In this document: one piece after another, positions 44,701-52,912 of the stretch | Position numbering within the stretch: position 1 is the stretch's first letter | How the letters are laid out: each line of letters begins with the position of its first letter | Assembly: GCA_027922465.2 (NCBI GenBank) | Contig: BQMF02000068.1 | Coordinates: 1,178,001-1,242,000, forward strand | Reading direction: 5' to 3' | Source of the DNA: Turritopsis dohrnii | Lineage: Eukaryota > Cnidaria > Hydrozoa > Anthoathecata > Oceaniidae | DNA: 64,000 nt | The notes under the pieces: generated by a model | What the model was told of the DNA's origin: nothing | Seen by the model: only the letters and a program-made list of their open reading frames with translations | Database searches by the model: none | Program-made: the position numbers and the translations under genes

Positions 44701-47163
44701 TGCAAAGTTAGCGGATCGGGAGGGGGAATCGAACCCACACAAAATATTGCAAAGTTACATGGTGTGAATGACAGTAAAAAGGAAGTAGTCCTAGGATACT
44801 TAAGACTTATAATTAAGAGTTTCAACTCAGAAAATTTATACGCAAAAATCCTTCCAAGATGATGGCGATGAAAGACAACAAACAAAATTTTATTTTTCAA
44901 ACAAAATTAAATTTTTCTGAAGTAAAGCAACTTCAGGTATGGGTTCTAATTTTTTACTTTGTTTGATTTGATCTATTTTTGATACTCTTTGGATGGTATA
45001 AGATTTTTTGCACTTTCATTTTTTTTCATTTTTCAGCATGTCCAAAGCTATGACACGTGTCGTCAACCGTGTCACGTGACAACTAGGACCTAATTAAATA
45101 GGTATCAGGTGGAAATCGAAATCTGACCATCCAAGGACCAAATATCAATATAAATAATTGATCAGTTTGTTATAAAAATATCCTTGTCTATGACTCTTTT
45201 GTTGTTGCCATCCTAATTTTCTAGTAAAAACAAAATTGACTTGACGGGTTCGAAAATTTACCTCTCGAAAAATTGTTAGGTATATATAAACAAAAACGCA
45301 CTATACCAATGTTCTATTATGCCTTACTCTTACCAAGACATTAATTCATAAATAATAGATATTTTTTAAAAAACAAACTTCGGTTATTTTTATAAGAAAT
45401 TGACGAGGGAATTCGGTGTTTTTCTTGAAATATCAAGAAATTTTTGTGGAGAAACAACCGTACGTAGTAACAGGATTTCTTACAATATATGATTCTTGGA
45501 TAATTATCATAAAAAGTAACTTTACTTTTCAATTTCAAACCTGTATTTTCTGATCGGGTTTTGCGGTATGGAAACTTTCAACAACATTCAAAATTTCAAG
45601 CTACAAAATTGAAGGTTAGCTAGTATATACAAGAACACAATAAAATAAATAATTCAGTAAAAATCACCTAGTATTCCCTTAAGGTATGTAAGCTAACATC
45701 TTATCTTTAATACATGATGTTTTGAAGAAAAAGAAAACCTAATTCGAGTGACAAGAGATTAATAAGTAATCTATTATGAAACTTGCCTGATTTCTTCCTC
45801 CTAAATTTTTATCCCATCCAATTAGGATACGTGGTTGCTAATGTCTTGATTCAATACACTTCAATATAAGTTTATATTGTTGTTATATATTTGCATCTGT
45901 AAAACTAATTCGACTGTGAGGAACCATAAATGTATACATATATACATTTTGGTTCTTGTTGATAAGTTTGATCAGCGTTTCGCTCCCAAAATGCACTACG
46001 TTAAAATAAAGGGTGGAGGGAGGGCGCATTCAAACAAATAATTTATTCGTCACACACAAGTGATATATTTTCCAAAAATCAACGTTGTGCTTTAAACTTT
46101 CGGATTTTGAACTGAAAAAATTTGAAATTAGTAACTACGGGCGTATAACTGGGGCGTATAGAACTGCAACATTACACACACACACACGGACTGACAGACA
46201 CGGGGAAATGAAAGATCAGCTACCTTGCGGCGCTGACCAATAACTTCAAATTTTCTTTACAATATTAATCATTTACCAATTTTGCTAATTAATATTAATG
46301 ACCATAAAATTTGTCATGGCAACGCCGGAGCAATTACCTTATCCAGGATAATTTCGTCGGGGCAAAATGAAGAAAGTTTTTCCCGACGAAAAGTTTGAAA
46401 AGTGAAATTTATAAGAAAGTGTAAGGAAAATTTTGCAAAATGACGAAATTTTCCCTGACGAAAATTACCTCCGATAAGGTATCTCAAGTGCATTGAGAAG
46501 GGTATATACTGGTGATTGGTTCAATACCAGCCAACGCAGGACCACCAATCAATTTTGCTTTCATAAAAACTATTACATACCTGTACTGGTTTGTGATGTC
46601 GATCACCTTTACTGGTTTTAGAGTCTTTCGAATCTAAAACGAAATTGTCATTACAGCCTCACGGAAGATATGCACCACTTATCGAATTGTTCAGAAATTT
46701 CAATATTTCGGCTCATGACTGATCTTGATTGCATTATTTGAACAAGTGTTAAAGAACTAATCATCCATGTGGTCGAGAAAAAATGTGTCGTCAGCAGATT
46801 TCTTGTGAGATAATTTCCACGAGAAAGCCAATCATTTTATTACTTTGTTTGAGCGCTTTGTTAATAATAAACAGCTGCTCGTTCCCAGATCATTTCTCAA
46901 TTGTTCTATTTCTACCGACATCTGCATAGTGCAACCCTCATCTGTACATATAAAAGTTCATCATCTTAAACAAATCAAAAAGGCGGCGGACGCAAATGCT
47001 ACACACCGATGCTGGACAGACTCCTCAAGCTTCCATGACTTCCCGAGGATTTGGCCTAAAATGAAATCACTCTAAAATTATTTTTTTAAAGAAATATGGG
47101 ATATATTAGTGAATCAGTTCTTACCGAGAGAGAAGTGTCTAAAAAACTACCATCGAACTTCAT
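39480..47163 (-). CDS. SOWAH: SOWAH-family ankyrin-repeat protein (12 exons)
   Basis: Exons on the minus strand: 47125-47163, 47007-47055, 46581-46633, 42216-42321, 41249-41331, 41141-41143, 40623-40695, 40456-40536, 40353-40376, 40127-40278, 39860-39941, 39480-39823. All joins keep phase; the sum is 1089 nt (362 residues plus stop). An S-rich start (MKFDGSFLDTSLS, SGSHGSLRSLSSID) leads to ankyrin repeats: VERNWFKAAVECDLEKLKVL, AIHWAVKNARDDVIRWLYQQ, GYTPLHMAAMQGEETTIRNL and VDIDIRDYSGRKARNYL. RDYSGRKA closing the repeats is the hallmark of sosondowah (SOWAH) proteins. A basic KKKR patch and a Ser/His/Asn-rich tail follow. The usual N-terminal winged-helix-like SOWAH domain is not seen; a possible acceptor just upstream of the ATG leaves room for further 5' exons. 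The donor after exon 40623-40695 (GTTGCC) is weak. Molecular role of the family is poorly known. Confidence 0.82.
41141..41143 (-). other. Candidate 3-nt microexon (AAT)
   Basis: Between ...AACATAAAATCG|GTGTGT and CCCGCAG|GGTTAC of the SOWAH-like gene, CACTTCTACAG|AAT|GTGAGTAC gives both consensus splice signals around three bases. Including it adds one Asn just before GYTPLH, which is exactly the consensus NG-x-TPLH position of ankyrin repeats. Skipping it also leaves the frame intact. Confidence 0.5.
41514..41580. repeat. 36-bp tandem repeat in a SOWAH intron
   Basis: CAATAATGATTGGCTAATTT followed by CGATTGGTTAAA is repeated twice, with a partial copy at the left. Intronic. Confidence 0.85.
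42322..46580. other. Large intron 3 of the SOWAH-like gene
   Basis: No coding exon recognised on either strand. It contains copy B of the interspersed repeat (45640-46240), two copies of a palindromic AACCATAAATGTATACAT motif (about 43548 and 45924) and a short block with GTCGGGCCACC twice (about 44010 and 44077) plus its complement GGTGGCCCGA between them. Confidence 0.5.
45640..46240. repeat. Interspersed repeat, copy B (about 600 bp)
   Basis: Same order and orientation of blocks as 36830-37385, but interrupted at about 45922-45965 by the AACCATAAATGTATACAT palindromic motif. Ends GGACTGACAGACACGGGGAA ... GGCGCTGACCAA. Divergence is moderate, so the copies are not from a recent segmental duplication. 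Confidence 0.75.
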
Positions 47164-47896
47164 TCTTCCACACAAAACAATTTTATCCTTCTATAAAGTA
47201 AAACAGGATTTTACAAAACACGCGTAACATTTTGGCCATCACATCAACACACATTATGTAAATCAAAAGATCTGCGGTTTGGACGTATAGATGAGTTTCT
47301 TAGTGACGTAATGTTTATAAACACCAGTGTTCTTTGCTCGATAATTACGGTATATTGCAACATAGAATATCATCAATCAAGTCATTTTCCTGTGAGTATG
47401 CGCACGCAGCCTCACAGGAAATAAAAGTCTCTTTATACACTTCAAAATGTTGTCACTTTATTTGGTTCTCTGGAGTCTCCTTAAAGACAATCGACATTAG
47501 AAAGTTTCAATATACACATTAGCACTTCCTATCTATTTTCGTACATTGTATTTGATTTTTAGTATGTACAAGGTATAAAAGTGTAATTAACATTGGAAAC
47601 TCGTCTATGTGACATTTCCTCCATACTAAAACACCACTCCTCTTCTAAATTGAATTCAAAGATTTGTCAGTAAAAAGAATTTAAATTGTCTTTGTTTCAT
47701 GTAAAGCAAAACTTTGCATGCATGATGTTGAATCTGCTATGACATCACTACCGTGAATTCTAAACTTGTATTCACAAAAAAACATTTTCTCCTTTGTCCA
47801 AAACAAGTGCTCTTCGTAATAGAATTATATTTCTGTTCTTTGGAGACTAGATTTCACATTCCATAAATTCCTTCACTTGTGATTCTTTTCAAATCG

Positions 47897-47993
47897 AATT
47901 TTATGACGATAAAATCTCCGCCAGATAAATACTGGAATATCCGCTATGACTGGCAAGAAATAAAGGTCATAACTCAAACCCACATCGACCTCT
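47897..47993 (+). repeat. Left inverted terminal repeat of DIRS element
   Basis: AATTTTATGACGATAAAATC start; 97 bp, fully complementary to 52290-52386. Contains ACTGGAATATCCGCTATGAC, also found in a diverged third copy near 52801-52831. Confidence 0.92.
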
Positions 47994-48267
47994 ATTCGCT
48001 TTCTCGCAATCAAAACAGGATGTCTGAGGAAAAGTAAGTTGTGGTTTTTATCTATTATCATCCCACTAATCACCTTGGATATTTTGCTAAGTGTTGCATA
48101 ATCCTTTCTTTCATTACTTGATTGAAGGATATTTGCATAAATTGTGTTTGATCTTCCATCGTAACGCGTTGGGGAACACACTGTTCTAAAAAACCCTTGC
48201 AACCATTACGTGGTTGAGAGAGGGCAGTTTGTTGTCTTTCAATCATTACTTGATTGGGGATTTCAAT

Positions 48268-51200
48268 ATGTTTTCTCGTATTTTTCGTAGAACTGCGAAA
48301 AAATCTCACGAATCTACTGATACTGAATTAACAAATACTGAGGAGAATGCTACTCATGATGTCGAGAATGTTACTCATGATGTCGAGAATGTTACTACGA
48401 ATCAACAAACTCCGACCCCTCCCACCCTTACTAGTACTACTGCTTCTACTGGGAAGAGATCTGCTTTGCCTTTGGATAACACACTGCCACCAGCCCCGAA
48501 ATTAGCGAGATACGAGCTCGACGAAAACGAAGATGGTAGAGCCTGGGAGTTGAGAGAAGCCCAGGCTGTTTATCTAAACAAGTACCTATCCAACCACGTT
48601 AATAATCGTCAGATTAAAGAAAAAATCTTGGACGAGTCACCCACTCCGATAAACATCAAGAACGTTCCAGTTTTGGACACACACATAAAGGAGTTGTTAC
48701 AAGAACATTCCAAACTAGATGTGCTTCATAAGGACAAAATGCTCAAAAGCATACACGACAGTGTCCATGCAGTATTGGGTCCTGTGTGCGTTATTTGGGA
48801 CATGATAGAGTCAGAGCGCCAGGCGCTCCTAGACAACAATCAGGAGGACACCTTGGCGGAACCAGCCAGATTATTTGATCAGACCATAATTTTACTTGGT
48901 CAATGCTTTAACGATATTTCTTACCAGCGAAGACTGGGGGTACTGTCCAGCCTCATAACCAGTCAACCTACGGTCAAGGACATTTTGAAAACCCAATCAC
49001 CCAAACTGGATAACCCAGGGAATCCAGAATTGTTTGGACCTTCGTTTGACGAAGAACTCTCGAAAAATTCATCAATTCGATCTAAGGCACGTACAGCCTT
49101 CACAGCACTGAAGAAGCCTCAATCTGCTCCACAGACCCGAGGACGTGGACGTGGTCGTGGTTACCCACGTGGACGATCCCACCATGCGGTGGGTTACAAT
49201 AACAACAGTTACAGTCGTGGTGGCAATTTTTCGGGTGGAAGATGGCCCTTTCGGTGGAGCCCTCGCCTCAGGGGTTCGAGGGGCAGAGGGCAGTCATTCA
49301 ACCAGCAACCCCAAGATGGGTGGAATTCAGGCAACAGAGGAGGTAAGAGATGTTTCCATTCAAAATTTTATTCCACTTCACAAGCTGGGGAAGGTTCATC
49401 CGGCCTTAAGGGGAATGTTTCCGATAATTCCAGAGGGTTACACAAGACCAGTAGGGAAGATCAGGTGTTTCCTCAAGAACTGGGAAGTCTTAACTCAGGA
49501 TCCTCAGGTCCTGGAAGTAGTAAAGGGTTTTTCCATTCCCTTAATGGAGGAACCACTACAGTCCAGAATTCCACCTCCTTGTCCATTGAAAACGGACGAG
49601 ATGAAACTTGTAGACAAAGAGGTGGAGGAGATGCTCCAAAAGGGTGCAATTCAAGAAGTCTCCCCGATACCAGACCAATTCGTAAGCTCGATATTTGTGG
49701 TAGAGAAAAAGGATTCAGGGTATCGTCCGGTCATAAATTTAAAGAAATTGAACCAGTACATCCCTTACCAACACTTCAAGATGGAGTCTTTAGATCTGTT
49801 AAAGGATCTTCTCCAACCCAACGATTTGATGGTGAAAGTGGACCTCAAGGACGCGTATTACTACGTTCCTCTGAGGAACCACTCACAGAAGTATGTCAGG
49901 TTTCATTGGCGAGGGAAGCTGTATCAATTTCTTTGCCTGTGCTTCGGACTAGCCCCTGCTCCCAGGGTTTTCTCCAAGCTTCTCAAGACTCCAATGACCT
50001 TACTCAGGAGACTGAACATTCGGTTAGTGATCTATTTGGACGATATTTTGATAATGGGTCAATCAAAGGAGGAAATAGAGATTGCCAGGGACTCATTGAT
50101 TTTCGTGCTACAGTGTCTAGGTTTCACTATAAACATGAAAAAGTCTGTGCTGACACCAGCTTGCCTTATGGAATTTCTAGGGGTAGTGATAGACTCGAAA
50201 AAGATGATGCTCTTCTTGCCAGAGAAGAAGAAATTAGGCATAATTGCCATGTGTCAATCTGTCATGGAGAAAAAAGAGGTTTCTCTGAGGACTCTTGCAA
50301 AGATTATAGGGAAACTGTCATCTTCAGCAGTAGCGGTTCTTCCTGCCCCACTTCATCTCAGGATCCTTCAGCAGACCCAGATAAGGGCTTGGCTTGCCAA
50401 CAACGATTTCGAAACAAAGGTAGAGGTATCAGAGGAGATGAAGGAGGAGCTCTCGTGGTGGGTGGAAAACCTACATCTGAGCAACGGGAAGAGATTGGAC
50501 TCTCCTTATCCGGATCTAGTGATAGCGTCCGACGCCTCGAAGGAAGGTTGGGGTGCAGTCTGTCGTGGTCAGAGAACAGGGGGACCTTGGTCTCCACTGG
50601 AGAGGGACACTCATATCAACATACTAGAGCTCAAAGCGTCATTATTGGCTGTGAGGACCTTTCTAAGAATCTTTCCCTCTACAAGGTTTCTTCATCTCCA
50701 GATGGACAATCTCACAGCTCTGTCCTATGTTGCCAAGCAGGGGGGTACTCGGAATCAGGAACTTTGTCTGTTGACCAAGGAATTATGGAACCTTCTGTTG
50801 TCGAAAGGGATCACAGTTACAGTAGAGTATCTTCCGGGGGTTCTAAATGTTATAGCCGACTACGAGTCTCGCCATATCCAGGACTCAAGCGAGTGGATGC
50901 TTTGTCCAACAATGTTCAAACAGGTGTGTCAAGTTCTGGGGATGCCAGAAGTAGATCTATTTGCTTCCAGAGTCTCTCATCAGGTCCCAAAGTATTTCGC
51001 TTGGAAGCTGGATCCATTCAGCATAGGGAGGGACGCCTTTCAGACAAGGTGGTCTCAGCTCCGAGGTTATGCCTTTCCCCCTTTCTCTCTGATAGGAAGG
51101 GTTTTGAGGAAAGTAGAGGTAGATCAAGCAACACTCATTTTGGTAACTCCAGTGTGGCAGGGTCAACCATGGTTCCCCAAGCTTCTCCAACTATCAATAA

Positions 51201-52287
51201 GGAACCCAATACTTTTACCGTTTCAGAGGGATATGTTGAAAAATCCAAGAAACGAGAGTCATCCATTGTTGTTAAACAACAGTCTAAGGTTAGCGGTCTG
51301 GTTGGTATCAGGGAAATCGGATTTGATTTTGAACTATCAGAAGGGGCTTCCAACCTTATCAAATCTTCCCGGAGGAAGGGTACAAGGTCTCGTTACCAGT
51401 ACGCCTGGACTAAGTGGTCTGGCTGGTGTTCGGGAAGACAAGTTGATCCTGTTCGATGCCCTGTAGCCGAAATTTTAAACTTCTTGGCAGATCTTTTTGA
51501 CCAGGGGTTACAGTATAATACAATTGCAGGTTACAGATCTGCGATTTCTGCCTACCATGATCCTGTTGATGGGACTAAGGTTGGTAGTCATCCTAAGGTT
51601 ACTACTTTAATGACCGGTGTGTTCAACGAAAGATGCCCAAAACCTAGATTTTGCTTTGTTTGGGATGTTGAGACTGTTCTTAGATACTTGAAGTCATTGG
51701 GTAATGATTTGTCAGATAAGATGCTTACTCTGAAAGTCACTATGCTCTTAGCCTTAACTTCGGTGTGCAGGGCACATGAAATCAAGTTTCTGGACAAGGA
51801 TTATATGGTTACCACAAATGAAAAAGTTGTGTTTCATTTTGGGGAGGTTACAAAAACTGCCAGACCTGGAAAAATGAAACCACCTGTTGAGTTTGTCGGG
51901 TTTCCTCAGGATCCTATTTTATGTGTCCTTACCAATCTAAACCTATACCTAAAAAGATGCAAAAGCTGGGGAAGGGATAAAGGCCAATTATTGGTTAGTC
52001 ACATTTCTCCCCATGAACCCGTGTCGACTGCTACGGTCTCAAGATGGCTTTTGGAAGTTCTTAGATTTTCGGGTATTGATGTTGAGAAGTTCAAGGGGCA
52101 CTCTACACGGTCAGCTTCTTCCTCAAAGGCTAAAAGTTTGGGCATTTCTACCAAGGAAATTCTAGAACGAGGTCATTGGACTCAAGAGTCAACATTTCAA
52201 AAGTTTTATTTCAAGCCGGTAGAGGGGGAGAGCTCAGACAATGGTTTTCAACGAAAAATTCTTAGCATCTGTCATAAGGGGCTTTGA
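48268..52287 (+). CDS. Gag-like and tyrosine recombinase in one continuous frame
   Basis: The frame opens earlier (48214), but ATG at 48268 (MFSRIFRRTAKKSHEST) is the likelier start. Residues up to about 355 are Gag-like: acidic and helical, then an RG-rich segment (RGRGRGRGYPRGR, YSRGGNFSGG). From about 49350 to 51340 the frame is open but encodes Ser/Gly/Arg-rich sequence, which looks like read-through of the RT frame. The last 310 residues are a tyrosine recombinase: SVCRAHEIKFL (first Arg), FKGHSTRSAS (His-x-x-Arg), GHWTQESTFQKFYF (His/Trp and nucleophile Tyr near 52207). YR integrates the circular DNA without target duplication. Whether Gag and YR are really made as one chain is unknown. 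Confidence 0.85.
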   Translation: MFSRIFRRTAKKSHESTDTELTNTEENATHDVENVTHDVENVTTNQQTPTPPTLTSTTASTGKRSALPLDNTLPPAPKLARYELDENEDGRAWELREAQAVYLNKYLSNHVNNRQIKEKILDESPTPINIKNVPVLDTHIKELLQEHSKLDVLHKDKMLKSIHDSVHAVLGPVCVIWDMIESERQALLDNNQEDTLAEPARLFDQTIILLGQCFNDISYQRRLGVLSSLITSQPTVKDILKTQSPKLDNPGNPELFGPSFDEELSKNSSIRSKARTAFTALKKPQSAPQTRGRGRGRGYPRGRSHHAVGYNNNSYSRGGNFSGGRWPFRWSPRLRGSRGRGQSFNQQPQDGWNSGNRGGKRCFHSKFYSTSQAGEGSSGLKGNVSDNSRGLHKTSREDQVFPQELGSLNSGSSGPGSSKGFFHSLNGGTTTVQNSTSLSIENGRDETCRQRGGGDAPKGCNSRSLPDTRPIRKLDICGREKGFRVSSGHKFKEIEPVHPLPTLQDGVFRSVKGSSPTQRFDGESGPQGRVLLRSSEEPLTEVCQVSLAREAVSISLPVLRTSPCSQGFLQASQDSNDLTQETEHSVSDLFGRYFDNGSIKGGNRDCQGLIDFRATVSRFHYKHEKVCADTSLPYGISRGSDRLEKDDALLAREEEIRHNCHVSICHGEKRGFSEDSCKDYRETVIFSSSGSSCPTSSQDPSADPDKGLACQQRFRNKGRGIRGDEGGALVVGGKPTSEQREEIGLSLSGSSDSVRRLEGRLGCSLSWSENRGTLVSTGEGHSYQHTRAQSVIIGCEDLSKNLSLYKVSSSPDGQSHSSVLCCQAGGYSESGTLSVDQGIMEPSVVERDHSYSRVSSGGSKCYSRLRVSPYPGLKRVDALSNNVQTGVSSSGDARSRSICFQSLSSGPKVFRLEAGSIQHREGRLSDKVVSAPRLCLSPFLSDRKGFEESRGRSSNTHFGNSSVAGSTMVPQASPTINKEPNTFTVSEGYVEKSKKRESSIVVKQQSKVSGLVGIREIGFDFELSEGASNLIKSSRRKGTRSRYQYAWTKWSGWCSGRQVDPVRCPVAEILNFLADLFDQGLQYNTIAGYRSAISAYHDPVDGTKVGSHPKVTTLMTGVFNERCPKPRFCFVWDVETVLRYLKSLGNDLSDKMLTLKVTMLLALTSVCRAHEIKFLDKDYMVTTNEKVVFHFGEVTKTARPGKMKPPVEFVGFPQDPILCVLTNLNLYLKRCKSWGRDKGQLLVSHISPHEPVSTATVSRWLLEVLRFSGIDVEKFKGHSTRSASSSKAKSLGISTKEILERGHWTQESTFQKFYFKPVEGESSDNGFQRKILSICHKGL
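49145..51466 (+). CDS. DIRS reverse transcriptase / RNase H
   Basis: A frame of 773 codons, shifted by one base from the Gag/YR frame and lying wholly inside it. RT motifs: PIPDQFVSSIFVVEKKDSGY, VINLKKLNQYIPY, VKVDLKDAYYYVPL (motif A), LCFGLAPAPRVFSKLLK (motif B), LVIYLDDILIMGQS (motif C, YLDD). RNase H: LVIASDASKEGWGAV and INILELKASLLAV, QMDNLTALSYV, VIADYESR. The rest (VDLFASRVSHQVPKYF, WSQLRGYAFPPFSLIGRVL) is the usual C-terminal part of DIRS RTs. It probably needs a frameshift or internal start, as its first ATG-type start is not obvious. Confidence 0.88.
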   Translation: MDVVVVTHVDDPTMRWVTITTVTVVVAIFRVEDGPFGGALASGVRGAEGSHSTSNPKMGGIQATEEVRDVSIQNFIPLHKLGKVHPALRGMFPIIPEGYTRPVGKIRCFLKNWEVLTQDPQVLEVVKGFSIPLMEEPLQSRIPPPCPLKTDEMKLVDKEVEEMLQKGAIQEVSPIPDQFVSSIFVVEKKDSGYRPVINLKKLNQYIPYQHFKMESLDLLKDLLQPNDLMVKVDLKDAYYYVPLRNHSQKYVRFHWRGKLYQFLCLCFGLAPAPRVFSKLLKTPMTLLRRLNIRLVIYLDDILIMGQSKEEIEIARDSLIFVLQCLGFTINMKKSVLTPACLMEFLGVVIDSKKMMLFLPEKKKLGIIAMCQSVMEKKEVSLRTLAKIIGKLSSSAVAVLPAPLHLRILQQTQIRAWLANNDFETKVEVSEEMKEELSWWVENLHLSNGKRLDSPYPDLVIASDASKEGWGAVCRGQRTGGPWSPLERDTHINILELKASLLAVRTFLRIFPSTRFLHLQMDNLTALSYVAKQGGTRNQELCLLTKELWNLLLSKGITVTVEYLPGVLNVIADYESRHIQDSSEWMLCPTMFKQVCQVLGMPEVDLFASRVSHQVPKYFAWKLDPFSIGRDAFQTRWSQLRGYAFPPFSLIGRVLRKVEVDQATLILVTPVWQGQPWFPKLLQLSIRNPILLPFQRDMLKNPRNESHPLLLNNSLRLAVWLVSGKSDLILNYQKGLPTLSNLPGGRVQGLVTSTPGLSGLAGVREDKLILFDAL

Positions 52288-52289
52288 AG

Positions 52290-52386
52290 AGAGGTCGATG
52301 TGGGTTTGAGTTATGACCTTTATTTCTTGCCAGTCATAGCGGATATTCCAGTATTTATCTGGCGGAGATTTTATCGTCATAAAATT
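52290..52386 (+). repeat. Right inverted terminal repeat of DIRS element
   Basis: Perfect complement of 47897-47993. Its inner 58 bp recur as a diverged direct copy at about 52782-52840. Confidence 0.92.
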
Positions 52387-52467
52387 GAGGATTGTGCAAG
52401 GGCGCGAAGCGCCCGTAGTGCAATCCAGATTTTATTAGATAAAATCGAAGCCTAAAGATAAATACTG
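52383..52467. repeat. Left arm of an 85-bp inverted repeat with hairpin
   Basis: Complementary to 52828-52912 apart from one mismatch. Contains GGGCGCGAAGCGCCC (52400-52414), a GC-only hairpin of 6-bp stem. Its first four bases overlap the end of the DIRS right repeat. Confidence 0.9.
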
Positions 52468-52525
52468 CCCACCCGATCCCTACCCGATTACAGCGCCATG
52501 TATCTCACTTTGCTTCTTTTTTCAG

Positions 52526-52560
52526 GTTATGGGAGTCGTGGTGGTTACGGTCATAATTGA
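52526..52560 (+). CDS. Terminal exon of a glycine-rich RNA-binding (hnRNP-like) protein
   Basis: A strong acceptor (CTTCTTTTTTCAG ending at 52525) precedes codons for YGSRGGYGHN and a stop (52558-52560); AATAAA follows at 52590. The GYGSRGGYG pattern is that of the C-terminal glycine-rich tails of hnRNP A/B and related RRM proteins. No RRM exons were recognised upstream in the window. It lies between the two arms of an 85-bp inverted repeat, so it may be a fragment carried with a mobile element. The exon is very short, and the call rests on splice signal, composition and poly(A) signal together. Confidence 0.55.
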
Positions 52561-52827
52561 TTTGTATTTATTTTGACCTAGATTTTTTGAATAAAAATAT
52601 ACGATATCAGTTCAACCGAACTTATTCATGTTGTCTTTTACCTTTTGTATTTCCTTAATGCTTGCTCGAAAGCTTTACCTTTATTACCTTTTCTTAGTTT
52701 TCGTGATAGGATCGAAGTCTTTATGCCTTTCTTTCAAAATTTACATTAAAAATTTCGACAAAATTATTTCAAAGGATGTTTGGTTTGAGTTATTTCATTT
52801 ATTTCTTGCGAGTCATAGCGGATATTC

Positions 52828-52912
52828 CAGTATTTATCTTTAGGCTTCGATTTTATCTTATAAAATCTGGATTGCACTACGGGCGCTTCGCGCCCTTGCA
52901 CAATCCTCAATT
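52828..52912. repeat. Right arm of the 85-bp inverted repeat
   Basis: Complement of 52383-52467, with GGGCGCTTCGCGCCC at 52881-52895. It is preceded at 52782-52840 by a diverged direct copy of the inner part of the DIRS terminal repeat (GGATATTCCAGTATTTATCT is identical), suggesting an older DIRS end. Confidence 0.88.

Larger units (their letters stand above)
47897..52386 (+). mobile_element. DIRS-type tyrosine-recombinase retrotransposon
   Basis: Bounded by perfect 97-bp inverted repeats (47897-47993 and 52290-52386). It encodes Gag-like, RT/RNase H and tyrosine recombinase (YR) products, the DIRS set, with no integrase and no protease. Coding frames are open throughout. The YR stop codon (52285-52287) lies only two bases before the right repeat. 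The left end adjoins 5' non-coding sequence up to about 48267. It sits between the start of the SOWAH-like gene and the lone hnRNP-like exon. Confidence 0.92.

Noticed and set aside
44700..44735. tRNA-like T arm on the minus strand (GGGTTCGATTCCCCCTCCC)
   Set aside because: No matching D arm, anticodon arm or acceptor partner within 75 bases; at most a SINE scrap or chance.
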